Positions 47,764 to 56,969 of a stretch of 64,000 nt of DNA are shown piece after piece. The position numbers and the translations under genes were made by a program. The notes beneath the pieces are model-generated. The model did not search any database and was not told where the DNA came from. It saw only the letters and a program-made list of their open reading frames with translations. Source of the stretch: Streptomyces sp. NBC_00663 (GTDB lineage: Bacteria; Actinomycetota; Actinomycetes; Streptomycetales; Streptomycetaceae); the NCBI RefSeq assembly GCF_036226885.1, contig NZ_CP109027.1:5890001-5954000 (forward strand). Reading direction: 5' to 3'. Numbering within the stretch: position 1 is the stretch's first letter; each line of letters starts with the position of its first letter.

Positions 47764-48093
47764 ATGAGCGGAGAGCAGAGCTTCGGCGACTGGCGGGCCG
47801 AGCAGCAACGCCGCGCCCAGGCCTACGCGTTCGGCTGGGCCGAGCGCGCGACCGCCGAGTACGAGACCGCCACCCGGCACGAGGACGACGCCCGCAGGCA
47901 CAGTGACAGCGCCTACCTGCGGGACGCCGTCATCGAGGACCGCCGCCGTGCCCTGGCCCACGGTGTCCGGTCCACCGAGGCGCTCAAGCTCGCAGAGATG
48001 TGGGCCCGCGTCGCCCAGGCCCTCGCCGTGGGCGAGCCGCCCGTCACCGCCGAGCTGGAGGTCCGCGGATACCCGGAGCCGACCCGGAGGTGA
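47764..48093 (+). CDS. phage helical protein
   Basis: The product has 109 residues from an ATG behind GAGGAGATGG. It is almost entirely helical and charged (QQRRAQAYAFGWAERATAEY, EALKLAEMWARVAQALAVGE). It lies in the packaging-proximal operon, two bases after the previous gene. Function unknown. Confidence 0.6.
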   Translation: MSGEQSFGDWRAEQQRRAQAYAFGWAERATAEYETATRHEDDARRHSDSAYLRDAVIEDRRRALAHGVRSTEALKLAEMWARVAQALAVGEPPVTAELEVRGYPEPTRR

Positions 48094-48097
48094 CACC

Positions 48098-48541
48098 GTG
48101 GTGCTGTACGTCATCACCGGCCCGCCAGCTGCAGGCAAGACCACGTGGATCAACGCGCACGCCAAGGCCGCTGACGTCGTCATCGACCTGGACCGCATCA
48201 CCCTGGCCCTCACCGGCCCGGGCGCACCGCAGTGGTCGCAGGACCCCGTCCACGTACGCGTCGCCCAGCGCGCCCGGTTCGCCGCCATCGACGAGGCGCT
48301 CAAGCTACTCGACGAGGTCGACGTGTACCTGATCCACACCATGCCCGGTCCCAAGGCCCGGGCCAGGTACCGGCGCCTGGGTGCCAAGGTCGTCACCGTC
48401 GACCCGGGCGAAGACGTCGTGCGCGAGCGCGTCGCAGCGATGCGCTCACCGGCCATGGATGCCGTGGTCACCCGCTGGTACAGGGACCACCGCAAGGGCG
48501 GCTCGCGCCCCATCACCACCCAGTCGTCCCGTGCCTGGTGA
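48098..48541 (+). CDS. phage P-loop ATPase/kinase
   Basis: The product has 147 residues from a GTG seven bases after GGAGG. Walker A GPPAAGKTTW lies near residue 7, followed by DLDRITLALTG and a late VTVDPGEDVVRERVAAM. The size and pattern suit a polynucleotide- or nucleoside-kinase-like AAA protein. Such proteins in phages repair nucleic acid ends or alter nucleotide pools (family knowledge); the exact substrate is unknown. Confidence 0.7.
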   Translation: MVLYVITGPPAAGKTTWINAHAKAADVVIDLDRITLALTGPGAPQWSQDPVHVRVAQRARFAAIDEALKLLDEVDVYLIHTMPGPKARARYRRLGAKVVTVDPGEDVVRERVAAMRSPAMDAVVTRWYRDHRKGGSRPITTQSSRAW

Positions 48542-48830
48542 CAGCGGCTCGGCCGGCGCGCGCGGTCAGGCGCTCGCGCGGGCATCGATCGTGTCCGATT
48601 CGCCCTCTTGGCGGGCCCTGTTGGGGTGAGGGGGAGGGGGGCCGTGCCATCACGTGGATTGAGCGGCCGGGCGACCCAAAAGCCCTTGTCGGTCGGATCT
48701 CTCCCCGCGGCGCGGGCTAATCGGCCGGGCCTGGCTCCAGTGAATTAGCGATCCGAAATGGCCCGCTAGAGCATGCATCTGACGTCTTGTCAAGTTGTGT
48801 GGCATATGTCTATCTGGCGGGGGGTGGCTC
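48542..48830. promoter_or_regulatory. 289-bp non-coding region before terminase; candidate cos site and late promoter
   Basis: No coding frame is seen. It holds a purine-rich G tract (GGGGTGAGGGGGAGGGGGG near 48,624) and a possible promoter, TTGTCA (48787-48792) and TATCTG (48811-48816) with 18-bp spacing. That promoter would start very close to the terminase start. In related phages the packaging site lies between HNH and the small terminase, so cos may be here. Confidence 0.45.
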
Positions 48831-49136
48831 TTGAGCGACGCCCCGAAGCGGCGGCTGCGCCGCGGCGCGATCGCCAACGCGACGACCGCTCAGCTCGCCG
48901 AGCTCGGCGTCGACCCCGCCTCGCACGCCCTCGCCGCCACCGCGTTGCGCCTGGCCGCCGAGGTCGACTCGGCCCCGGACCCCAAGGCCGCCGCGACCGC
49001 CGCGCGCGAGCTGCGGCAGGCCATGGCCGTGGTCGTCGCGGCCGCTCCCCCGAAGGAGCGCGGCGACCGGGTCGACGAGATCGCCGCGCGGCGTGAGGAG
49101 CGGCTCTCTCCTCCGGCCGCCAAGGGCACGCGATGA
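48831..49136 (+). CDS. terS: terminase small subunit (probable)
   Basis: The product has 101 residues from a TTG with GGGGGGTGG upstream; a GTG at 48795 would add twelve residues but lacks a site. It is basic at the start (APKRRLRRGAIANATTAQLA), then helical (AATALRLAAEVDSAPDPKAA). It overlaps the large subunit by four bases. It would recognise the phage packaging site. Called mainly from position, size and helical nature. Confidence 0.7.
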   Translation: MSDAPKRRLRRGAIANATTAQLAELGVDPASHALAATALRLAAEVDSAPDPKAAATAARELRQAMAVVVAAAPPKERGDRVDEIAARREERLSPPAAKGTR

Positions 49137-50698
49137 TCGGCTGCCAGACGCCGCGCATCCTGTCCGTCCCGTGGCGGCGTCGTGTCGACACCCGGCGGTG
49201 GGACGGCGTCGAGGACCAGGAGGCGCTGGACTTCACCTCGCCCGCCGGGCAGGAGTGCATCGACCTCGCCGACGACTCCGGCCTGTACCTGGATCGGTGG
49301 CAGCAACTCGCCCTGCACCACTCCCTCGTGGAGGACGACGAGGGCCGGTGGGCGTCCCTGGACGTCGTCCTCAACGTCGCCAGGCAGAACGGCAAGGGCG
49401 GATTCCTCGAGGCCCGCCAGCTGGGCGAGGTCATCCTGTTCGGCGGGCAGCTGGTCATCCACACCGCCCACCAGTTCAACACCGCCCAAGAGTCGTTCCT
49501 TCGCCTGGACCGGGTGATCGAGGGCTCCTACGCCCTGTCCCGCCGCGTGAAGCGCGTACGCCGCAGCCACGGCGAGGAGGGCTTCGAGTTCTTCAACGGC
49601 GCCCGGATCCGCTTCCTGGCCCGCGGCGGGGACAGCGGCCGCGGGTTCTCCGGCGACCTGGTCCTGATGGACGAGGCCATGAAGCTGCGGGCGGCCCCGA
49701 TCGGTGCCCTCATGCCGGTGCTCTCCGCGCGCCCCAACCCGCAACTGGTGTTCACCGGCTCGGCCGGCCTGGGAGACGAGAGCGAGCAGCTGGCACTGCT
49801 GCGGGCCCGGGCCATGGCCGAGGGGGCACCGGACCCGTCGCTGACGTACCTGGAGTACTCGATCGCGCCGCACGTGAAGGAGTGCCCGAAGGATCACGAG
49901 GACCGGATCGTGTGCGACGCCCACGACAACCGGGGCGACGAGGCGTCGTTCGCCCGGGCCAACCCGGCGCTCGGCATCCGCATCAGGACCGCGTACGTGC
50001 TGCGGGAGATGCGCGGCATGCGCGCGGACCTGTTCGACCGCGAGCGGCTCGGTGTGGGCGACTACCCCGAGGTCAGCGACGAGACCTGGCAGGTCATCCC
50101 CAAGGACAAGTGGGAGGCGCTCACGGACGCCTCCTCGAAGCCGGGGGACCCGGTGGCGTTCGCCATCGACACCAACCCCGAGCGCACCTGGACGGCCATC
50201 AGCGTGGCCGGCGCCTCTGGTGAGTCGGTGCACGTCGAGGTCGTCGAGCACCGGCCCGGTACGGACTGGGTCGTGGACTGGGTCGTCGAGCGGGACGAGC
50301 GGTGGAAGCCGTGCGCCTGGGTCATCGACGAGGGCGGCCCGGCCGGAACCCTCGTCGAGGCCCTGCGTAAGGCGCTGAAGCACGAGGACGACGACGACAA
50401 GGACGACCGCTCCGACCGAGTGGTGTGCCCGAAGGTGCGGCAACTGGCCCAGGCCTGCGGCCAGTTCTACGACCGGGTCACCGATACCGGGTCGATCGCG
50501 CACCTGGGACAGGCGCCGCTGGCGGCCGCCCTCGCGGGCGCGCAGAAGCGGGAGCTCGGCGATGCGTGGGCGTGGACCAGGAAGAGCGACGGCGTCGACG
50601 TGAGTCCGCTGGTGGCCGCGACCTACGCGGTGTGGGGGTGGGAGATGTTCCACGACGTCGAGCCCGAGGAGGTGGAGGCGTGGGGCTTCTACGGGTGA
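49133..50698 (+). CDS. terL: terminase large subunit
   Basis: The product has 521 residues. Walker A-like VLNVARQNGKGGFLEARQ lies near residue 80 and Walker B LVLMDEAMKL near 177. Landmarks of the nuclease domain include FAIDTNPERTW near 342 and WVIDEGGPAG near 398. It pumps DNA into the prohead and cuts it. The ARQNGK form is typical of actinophage and HK97-like terminases. Confidence 0.92.
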   Translation: MIGCQTPRILSVPWRRRVDTRRWDGVEDQEALDFTSPAGQECIDLADDSGLYLDRWQQLALHHSLVEDDEGRWASLDVVLNVARQNGKGGFLEARQLGEVILFGGQLVIHTAHQFNTAQESFLRLDRVIEGSYALSRRVKRVRRSHGEEGFEFFNGARIRFLARGGDSGRGFSGDLVLMDEAMKLRAAPIGALMPVLSARPNPQLVFTGSAGLGDESEQLALLRARAMAEGAPDPSLTYLEYSIAPHVKECPKDHEDRIVCDAHDNRGDEASFARANPALGIRIRTAYVLREMRGMRADLFDRERLGVGDYPEVSDETWQVIPKDKWEALTDASSKPGDPVAFAIDTNPERTWTAISVAGASGESVHVEVVEHRPGTDWVVDWVVERDERWKPCAWVIDEGGPAGTLVEALRKALKHEDDDDKDDRSDRVVCPKVRQLAQACGQFYDRVTDTGSIAHLGQAPLAAALAGAQKRELGDAWAWTRKSDGVDVSPLVAATYAVWGWEMFHDVEPEEVEAWGFYG

Positions 50699-50889
50699 AC
50701 GGCTGGTCGCGGCTGGCCCGGGTGCGGTTCGGCTACTGGGCGGGCTGTACGGGCCTGTCCGTGGGCGCAGCAGTGCAGTTCGGGGTGGGGCTGGGGCTCA
50801 TGGTCGGCGGGGCGGTCACGGCGGGCAGCTTCCTGCTCCTGGTCGACGTCGAGGACGACGGCGAGAAGGAGGACGACGGTGGACGGTGA
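50695..50889 (+). CDS. small phage membrane protein
   Basis: The product has 64 residues from a GTG overlapping terL by four bases. A basic N-terminus is followed by a long hydrophobic part (about 18-48, two short helices) and a strongly acidic end (DVEDDGEKEDDGG). It sits in the packaging operon; function unknown. Confidence 0.6.
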   Translation: MNGWSRLARVRFGYWAGCTGLSVGAAVQFGVGLGLMVGGAVTAGSFLLLVDVEDDGEKEDDGGR

Positions 50890-51118
50890 GCTGACCCTGC
50901 AGAAGGTCCCCGGCGGCATCAAGGTGATGCACGCGCCCCGGCTGACATGCATCTCGCTGGAGGCCCTCGCCGACGCCTGCAGCCACGCCCTGCGGGTGAA
51001 CGGCGACCGGATCACGGTTGCGGACCAGGTCGTCTACCAGGTGACCGCGTGGCAGGCCTCGCCGCCCGGGCTGACGGTCGCACTGATCGAGGACCTGCGG
51101 CCCGAGGGGGAGCGTTGA
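50879..51118 (+). CDS. small phage protein in packaging operon
   Basis: The product has 79 residues from a GTG eleven bases inside the previous gene and overlapping the portal start by four. It is a soluble alpha/beta protein (GELTLQKVPGGIKVMHAPRL, VTAWQASPPGLTVALIEDL). Function unknown; its place suggests a minor structural or assembly role. Confidence 0.6.
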   Translation: MDGELTLQKVPGGIKVMHAPRLTCISLEALADACSHALRVNGDRITVADQVVYQVTAWQASPPGLTVALIEDLRPEGER

Positions 51119-52428
51119 CGAGCCTGTGGCAGCACGAGCGGCGTACGGCCGCACGGGACGACGCGTCATGGATGGTCGACGGGAACGTCTACTACGGCAC
51201 CGGGCGCCCCGTGGACGGCCGGGAACGGCCGCTCCCGATGGAGTTCGAGGCCAAGGTCCGCCACGCCTACAAGTCCAACGGCCCGGTGTTCGCCCTGATG
51301 ATGGTGCGCCAACTCCTGTTCAGCGAAGCGCGGTTCCAGTTCCGGCAGATCCGCAACGGGCGCCCGGGCGAGCTGTTCGGCACCGGCGACCTGGCCCTGC
51401 TGGAGAGGCCGTGGCCCGGCGGCACGACCGGCAATCTCCTGTCGCGGATGATCCAGAACGGCGACCTGGAGGGCAACGGGTACGTCACGAACTACAACCC
51501 GGGCCGGTTGAAGATCCTGCGGCCGGACTGGGTCACGATCGTCACCGGCTCGGACGAGGAACCGGGCCTGCCCAGTGAGGCGATCGACTCGCAGCTGGTC
51601 GGCTACATGTACGACCCGCCCACTGGATCGGAGCCCTGGTTCCTGACGCCGGACCAGGTGGCGCACTTCGCGCCGATCCCGGACCCGGAGTTCCAGTTCC
51701 GCGGCATGTCCTGGGTGACCCCGGTGATCCGCGAGATCGTCGGGGACACCGCGGCGACCCGGCACAAGCTGAAGTTCTTCGAGAACGGGGCTACCCCGCA
51801 GGTGATCGTGTCGTTCGACTCGTCCGTGTCGATGGACAAGGTCAAGCGGTTCCAGACGCTGATGGACGCCGGGCACCGCGGCGTGGACACCGCCTACCGG
51901 ACCCTGTACCTCGGCGGCGGCGCGGACGCCACGGTCGTTGGCAAGGACCTGCAGCAGATCGACTTCAAAGCCACGCAGGGCGCCGGCGAAACCCGCCTCG
52001 CGGCCGCGGCCGGTGTGCCCTCGGTCGTCGTCGGGTTCTCCGAGGGCCTGGCCGGTTCGTCGCTGAACGCGGGCAACTACTCCTCGTCCAGGCGCCGGTT
52101 GGCGGACGGCACGATGCGGCCGCTGTGGCGCGAGGCCGCCGGATCGCTCGCGCAGATCATCAACGTCCCTGCGGGCGCCGAGCTTTGGTACGACGACCGC
52201 GACATCGCCTGGCTGCGCGAGGATCGCCGCGACGCGGCCGAGATCCAGGGCCTGCAGTCCCGCACGATCCGCCAGCTTGTTGACGCCGGCTACGAGCCCA
52301 AGTCCGTTGTCCGCGCGGTGGAGGCCGAGGATTACAGCCTGCTCGAGCACACCGGCCTGTACTCCGTGCAGCTGCAGAAACCCGGCAGCGCCCAGGGCGC
52401 CCCGTCGACGACCCCGGAGGAGGAATGA
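51115..52428 (+). CDS. portal protein (HK97 family)
   Basis: The product has 437 residues from a TTG behind GAGGGGGAG. Portal landmarks are VRQLLFSEARFQFRQ near 65, GNGYVTNYNPGRLKILRPDW near 120, and ETRLAAAAGVPSVVVGFSEG near 290. The tail is flexible and acidic. It forms the dodecameric channel for DNA entry and for joining the tail. It is followed by protease and capsid genes in the usual order. Confidence 0.9.
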   Translation: MTSLWQHERRTAARDDASWMVDGNVYYGTGRPVDGRERPLPMEFEAKVRHAYKSNGPVFALMMVRQLLFSEARFQFRQIRNGRPGELFGTGDLALLERPWPGGTTGNLLSRMIQNGDLEGNGYVTNYNPGRLKILRPDWVTIVTGSDEEPGLPSEAIDSQLVGYMYDPPTGSEPWFLTPDQVAHFAPIPDPEFQFRGMSWVTPVIREIVGDTAATRHKLKFFENGATPQVIVSFDSSVSMDKVKRFQTLMDAGHRGVDTAYRTLYLGGGADATVVGKDLQQIDFKATQGAGETRLAAAAGVPSVVVGFSEGLAGSSLNAGNYSSSRRRLADGTMRPLWREAAGSLAQIINVPAGAELWYDDRDIAWLREDRRDAAEIQGLQSRTIRQLVDAGYEPKSVVRAVEAEDYSLLEHTGLYSVQLQKPGSAQGAPSTTPEEE

Positions 52429-52430
52429 CC

Positions 52431-53255
52431 ATGAACGAGGCGTTCCTGCGGTACTTCCCGCTGGAAGACATCCGCGTCCGCGCCGGCGGGGACGGCCGCA
52501 CCGTCGAGGCGTACGCCGCGGTGTTCGACACCCCCGTCGAGATCCACGACCAGGACGGCGACTACGTCGAGCAGATCGACCGCCGCGCGTTCGACCGCAC
52601 CCTGCAGAACCTCGCCCCCGCCGGGTCCCGGTCGACCTGGCGCGTCGGCGTCTTCTACAACCACGGCCGCACCCTGTGGGGCACGCCGTCCGAGCGCGGC
52701 AGCATGCCGATCGGCACCCCCGTGGAACTCAAAGCCGACACCCGGGGCCTGCTCACGGTCACCCGGTACAACAAGACCGAGCTGGCCGACGAGGTCCTGG
52801 AGAACATCCGCGAGGGCGCCATCACCGGCCAGTCCTTCACCGGCCGGTTCACACGCTCCGACCCGGGCCGCACGCCGCGCGGAGGCTACCGCGCCGACCG
52901 CGACGGCCGTCTGAAGACCGTGCGGCGCCAGGAGATCGCACTGAAGGAGTACGGGCCCACCCCGTTCCCCGCCTACCCGGACGCCGCGGTGATCGGCGTC
53001 CGCGCCGAGCAGGTCATGCCCCTGCTCGCCGAGCTGTCGCCCGACGAGCGCGACAAGCTCGCCCACATGCTTCGGACCGGCACTCCGCTGGACCCGCCCA
53101 TCCCGGGCACTCCAGCCGACCCGTCGGCCGCCGGTGACCCCGACCCCGGGGCCACCGCCGAGGACCCGCCCGCACCAGGGCACTCCGCTCGGCAGAAGAT
53201 CGCGTGGGCCACGGTCCGCGCCGAGATCAAGTCCAAGGCCAGGAGGGTCCCGTGA
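52431..53255 (+). CDS. prohead protease (HK97/U35 type)
   Basis: The product has 274 residues; I prefer the ATG at 52431 because GGAGGAGGA is too close to the ATG at 52425. His in VGVFYNHGRTLWG near 72 and Ser in ITGQSFTGRF near 130 are the expected active-site residues. An unstructured Pro/Ala tail begins near 215. It trims the capsid protein's delta domain during head maturation. It overlaps the capsid gene by four bases. Confidence 0.88.
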   Translation: MNEAFLRYFPLEDIRVRAGGDGRTVEAYAAVFDTPVEIHDQDGDYVEQIDRRAFDRTLQNLAPAGSRSTWRVGVFYNHGRTLWGTPSERGSMPIGTPVELKADTRGLLTVTRYNKTELADEVLENIREGAITGQSFTGRFTRSDPGRTPRGGYRADRDGRLKTVRRQEIALKEYGPTPFPAYPDAAVIGVRAEQVMPLLAELSPDERDKLAHMLRTGTPLDPPIPGTPADPSAAGDPDPGATAEDPPAPGHSARQKIAWATVRAEIKSKARRVP

Positions 53256-54709
53256 CCACGACCAAGCGGAAGAAGAAGAGCGACAAGCTCAAGGAGTCCC
53301 TCGAAGCGATCCGCTCCGAGCTCCTGGAGCTCGAGGAAGTCGAGGAGCCGACCGAGGAGCAGGCCAGCCGCGCGGGTGAACTCCTCACCGAATTCGACAC
53401 CGCGCAGGAGGCCTACAACGAGCAGATCGCGCACGAGCAGCGGGTAGAGGCCGTCCGCTCGGCAGCGCTCGTCCCCGGCGCCCAGGAGCGCCCCCCGGGC
53501 GAGGCCCCGCAGTTCATGCGCAGCCGCGGCAACCCCTATGAGGACCTCGACCGGGTGCGCGGCGCCAACCTGATGGACCGTGCCACCGTCGGTGATCTGC
53601 GGACCCGCGCCCTGTACGCGGTGGAGCTCGCCGCCGAACTGCTGACCGAGGACCAGCAGGAGCGCACCGAGAAGCTGGTGCGCGCCGACCGGCGCGGCCG
53701 GATCGCTCAGCACATCCTGCTGACCGGCTCGGACGACTACATGCGCGCGTTCGAGGCGCTGCTGGAGAACGCCGGCAACCCCGCGCTGCTGGAGGACGAG
53801 GAGGCGTACGCCTACAAACTCGCCGAGGCGCACCGCCGGGCGATGTCCCTGACTGATGCGGCCGGCGGTTTCCTGGTGCCGTTCACCCTCGACCCGACGA
53901 TCATCCTGACCAACGCCGGGTCGGCGAACCCGTTCCGGCAGGTGGCCACCGTCAAGACGATCACCACGGACACGTGGAATGGCGTCTCGTCGGCTGGTGT
54001 GACCGCCGGGTGGCTCGCCGAGGCCAACCAGGTCGGCGACAACTCGCCCGCCTTCGCGCAGCCGTCGATCAAGCCGGAGAAGGCCGCGGCCTGGGTGCAG
54101 GGCTCTTTCGAGGTCCTGGCCGACTCCGGGTTCGGCGCTGAGGTCGGCCCGCTCCTGGCGGACGCCAAGGACCGGCTGGAGGCGGCCTCGTTCGCCACCG
54201 GGACCGGCGTCGGCCAGGCCAAGGGCGTCATCACCGCCGTCTCCGCGGTGGCTGGCTCGGTCGTGGCGTCGGCGACAGCCGACACCTACGCCGTGGCGGA
54301 CGTCTACGCCGTCGAGCAGGCCCTGCCGCCGCGCTACCGGCTGACCGGCTCGCCGGTCTGGATGGCCAACAAGACGATCATCAACAAGACGCGGCAGTTC
54401 GACACCGCCGGCGGCTCCAGCTTCTGGGCCAACCTCGGCATGGGCCAGCCCGAGCAGCTGCTCGGCGCGCCGATCTACGAGGCGTCCGCGATGGACGGCG
54501 TCATCGACGCGGCGCAGAACAACTACATCCTGCTGCTCGGCGACTTCCGCAACTTCTACATCGTCGACCGGGTCGGAATGACCATGGTCTACGAGCCGCT
54601 CGTCAAGGGCGCCAACGGGCGTCCCACCGGCGAGGCCGGCTGGTTCGCCTACTGGCGCACCGGCTCCGACGTCGTCAACGCGGACGCCTTCCGTCTGCTC
54701 AACGCCTGA
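53252..54709 (+). CDS. major capsid protein (HK97 fold)
   Basis: The product has 485 residues from a GTG behind AGGAGGG. Residues 1-75 form a charged coiled coil (LKESLEAIRSELLELEEVEE), the delta scaffold usually removed by the protease. The main fold has GGFLVPFTLDPTIIL near 208, WVQGSFEVLADSGFGAE near 285 and GSPVWMANKTIINKTRQF near 365. It builds the icosahedral head. Confidence 0.92.
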   Translation: MTTTKRKKKSDKLKESLEAIRSELLELEEVEEPTEEQASRAGELLTEFDTAQEAYNEQIAHEQRVEAVRSAALVPGAQERPPGEAPQFMRSRGNPYEDLDRVRGANLMDRATVGDLRTRALYAVELAAELLTEDQQERTEKLVRADRRGRIAQHILLTGSDDYMRAFEALLENAGNPALLEDEEAYAYKLAEAHRRAMSLTDAAGGFLVPFTLDPTIILTNAGSANPFRQVATVKTITTDTWNGVSSAGVTAGWLAEANQVGDNSPAFAQPSIKPEKAAAWVQGSFEVLADSGFGAEVGPLLADAKDRLEAASFATGTGVGQAKGVITAVSAVAGSVVASATADTYAVADVYAVEQALPPRYRLTGSPVWMANKTIINKTRQFDTAGGSSFWANLGMGQPEQLLGAPIYEASAMDGVIDAAQNNYILLLGDFRNFYIVDRVGMTMVYEPLVKGANGRPTGEAGWFAYWRTGSDVVNADAFRLLNA

Positions 54710-54786
54710 TCGCAGGTGACACCGGCGCCCGCCCTCTTTGGGCGGGCGTCCGCTCCCGCGCACCCACGACCTTGGAGGAGAGCAGC

Positions 54787-55170
54787 ATGTACCGCGCGAA
54801 GGAAACGTTCTGGGCGCCGGACAACCGGCGCATCGTCAAGGGCGACCTGGTCGCCCCGCATGACCCCGTTGTCGAGGGCCGAGAGGAACTGTTCGAGGCT
54901 GTCGTCATTCCGCAGGCCCTCACGCCCGCCCAGGCCGCCGCAGCCCAGCAGGAGACCGAGCAGACGACCGGCACTCCGGCGGCCGCCGACCCGGGCGACA
55001 GCGTCACCCAGGGGGTCACCAGCGACAGCAGCGACGGCGACGGGACCACGGCCCCGGCCGCCCCCGCCGACGGCGACAGCAGCGCGCAGCCGTCCACGCC
55101 CGCGGCGAAGAAGACGGCCGCGAAGAAGACGGCCGCGCCGCGGACGTCGGCGGGAGGGGATGCGAAGTGA
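54787..55170 (+). CDS. small head protein with Lys/Ala-rich tail
   Basis: The product has 127 residues from an ATG behind TTGGAGGAG. A compact N-terminal 45 residues (YRAKETFWAPDNRRIVKGDL) precedes an Ala/Thr/Asp-rich linker and a histone H1-like end (AAKKTAAKKTAAPRTS). It lies between capsid and connector genes. Proteins here are often head-tail joining or decoration proteins; the basic tail could contact DNA (inference). Confidence 0.65.
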   Translation: MYRAKETFWAPDNRRIVKGDLVAPHDPVVEGREELFEAVVIPQALTPAQAAAAQQETEQTTGTPAAADPGDSVTQGVTSDSSDGDGTTAPAAPADGDSSAQPSTPAAKKTAAKKTAAPRTSAGGDAK

Positions 55171-55589
55171 AGCGCACCGTCTACAACCACGTCCGCGCCA
55201 AGGCCACCCTGGCGATCACCACCAGGACCGCGTCCGCCAACGGCAGCGCCGTCGACCGGACCCTGTCCGGCGCCTCGGGCACCAACGAGTGGTTCCAGTC
55301 GGCGACCCTCCTGGTGCACACCGGCACGATCACCGATGGCACGCACGCCATCACCCTGGAAGTGTCCAACGACAACGCCGCCTGGGCCGCCGCCGCGGCC
55401 GTAGATCTGCAGGGCTCCCTGCCCTCGATCGGCGCGGCCAACGACGACACCGTCTACGAGGTCGGCTACACCGGCACTGCCCGCTACCTGAGGGCGGTCA
55501 CCACCGTCTCCGGCACCACTACGGGCGGCGTGTACGGCGCCACGATCCTGCTCGGCTTCCCCAACGTCACCCCCCTCTCGCGGACGTAA
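55167..55589 (+). CDS. phage head-associated beta protein
   Basis: The product has 140 residues from a GTG overlapping the previous stop. After a basic start (KRTVYNHVRAKATLAITTRT) it is rich in beta strands and Thr/Gly (LLVHTGTITDGTHAITLEVS), like capsid decoration or fibrous structural proteins. It is unlike any catalytic protein. Position between capsid and connector supports a structural role. Confidence 0.6.
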   Translation: MKRTVYNHVRAKATLAITTRTASANGSAVDRTLSGASGTNEWFQSATLLVHTGTITDGTHAITLEVSNDNAAWAAAAAVDLQGSLPSIGAANDDTVYEVGYTGTARYLRAVTTVSGTTTGGVYGATILLGFPNVTPLSRT

Positions 55590-55598
55590 GGGGATGTT

Positions 55599-56156
55599 GT
55601 GGCGCTGCTGACCCTGGCCGATGCGAAGAAGCAGCTCAACCTCAAGACCGACGCGGACGACGACGAGCTGCAGGTGTATGTCGACGCGGTCACCGCGCCG
55701 ATCGAGGAGTACATCGGCCCCGTCGAGCCGCGCGCGGTCGTCGAACGTCACGACGCGGAGGGCGGCCGCCGGGTCCTGGTGCTGCGCACCATGCCCGTGC
55801 TGTCGCTCACCTCGGTGCTGCCGGTCCTGTCCGGTGACGCGGCTTACCCGGTCGACGGTCTGACCCTGGACCCGGAGACAGGGGAGCTGCGGCGCCTGGA
55901 CCGGGGGGTGTTCCGCGGCCTGCTCGACGTCACTGTGCAGGCCGGACGGGCCGAGATCTCCTCGACCATCAACCTCGCGGCGCGCATGTTCGTCCAGCAC
56001 CTGTGGCGCACCCAACGCCCCAGTCGCAGCGGCGGATTGGCGGGCGGCGGTGACGACTACAGCGTCAGCGAGCCGATCGTCGGCTACGGCTACGCCGTCC
56101 CGAACCGCGTCCTCGAACTCCTCGCCCCGTACCGACTCCCCCCTGGAGTGGCATAG
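55599..56156 (+). CDS. head-tail connector protein (gp6-like)
   Basis: The product has 185 residues from a GTG. It starts ALLTLADAKKQLNLKTDADD, the familiar opening of phage gp6/adaptor proteins, followed by helices around AARMFVQHLWRTQ and a conserved-looking end VGYGYAVPNRVLELLAPYRL. It joins the portal ring to the tail. Confidence 0.8.
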   Translation: MALLTLADAKKQLNLKTDADDDELQVYVDAVTAPIEEYIGPVEPRAVVERHDAEGGRRVLVLRTMPVLSLTSVLPVLSGDAAYPVDGLTLDPETGELRRLDRGVFRGLLDVTVQAGRAEISSTINLAARMFVQHLWRTQRPSRSGGLAGGGDDYSVSEPIVGYGYAVPNRVLELLAPYRLPPGVA

Positions 56157-56636
56157 ATGCCGTCCCGAGTCCCCGAAGTAATCGACGCCCTCGTGCAGTT
56201 GGCCCGAACCGAGCCAGCGTACGAGGCAGGTGAGGACGGCACCGGCGGTGTCGTCGTGGCCGACGGTCCGCAGGTCACCGAAGACGCCGCCCCGGACTGG
56301 CTGGTCATCGGGTTCGACGGCGACCCGAACGGTGACTTCGAGTCCGCCCAGACCATCGGCGGCTGGTCCGACCTCGGCGGCGGCCGCGAGGAAGAGTTCA
56401 CGGTCACCGTCGCCGCGATCTCCAACCGCGGAGACGCCGACACCGTCGCCGCACGCGGGCGCGTGTACGAGATCGCCGCCCGGGTCGAGGCCTGGCTGAT
56501 GGCCGATCCGAGCCTCGGACTGCCGGGGCTTGAGGCATTCGTGGGCGGGACGCGGCTGGTGCAGGACCAGACCGAAGACGGCGCGTCTGTCCGGCTGCTG
56601 CTGTCCGTGGCAGGCCGCGGATTCACAAGGAGGTAG
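56157..56636 (+). CDS. tail completion/terminator-type protein
   Basis: The product has 159 residues starting directly after the connector gene. A first helix (VPEVIDALVQLARTEPAYEA) is followed by strands and WLVIGFDGDPNGDFESA, then EFTVTVAAISNRGD and VRLLLSVAGRGFTRR at the end. Size, position and fold outline suit a tail terminator or neck protein. Not firmly recognised. Confidence 0.65.
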   Translation: MPSRVPEVIDALVQLARTEPAYEAGEDGTGGVVVADGPQVTEDAAPDWLVIGFDGDPNGDFESAQTIGGWSDLGGGREEEFTVTVAAISNRGDADTVAARGRVYEIAARVEAWLMADPSLGLPGLEAFVGGTRLVQDQTEDGASVRLLLSVAGRGFTRR

Positions 56637-56639
56637 ATC

Positions 56640-56969
56640 ATGGCCGCACTTCCGACGCAGGTCCCGCCGCTGGCCGGACTCGCCGTCGACTACGACCCGG
56701 CCACCGGAGGCGGGGACACCTGCCAGACCGGGGCCGGTGTCCTGCTGCTGGTGAAGAACGGCGACGCCGCATCGCACACGGTGACGCTCGTGACACCGGG
56801 CACCGTCAACGGGCTGGCCATCGCCGACCGGGCCGTGCCCGTCGCGGCCGGTACGACCCAGGCGATCCCCGTCACCAACGACTACCGCAACCCGTCCACC
56901 GGGCGGGCGAACATCACCTACGACGCCGTCACCTCGCTCGAGGTCGCCGTTCTGCGTGTGGGGGTGTGA
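56640..56969 (+). CDS. phage structural beta-domain protein
   Basis: The product has 109 residues, nearly all beta strands with Thr/Val/Gly (HTVTLVTPGTVNGLAIADRA), as in head fibres or decoration proteins. It shares one base with the next small gene. Its role in head or tail cannot be settled from sequence. Confidence 0.6.
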   Translation: MAALPTQVPPLAGLAVDYDPATGGGDTCQTGAGVLLLVKNGDAASHTVTLVTPGTVNGLAIADRAVPVAAGTTQAIPVTNDYRNPSTGRANITYDAVTSLEVAVLRVGV

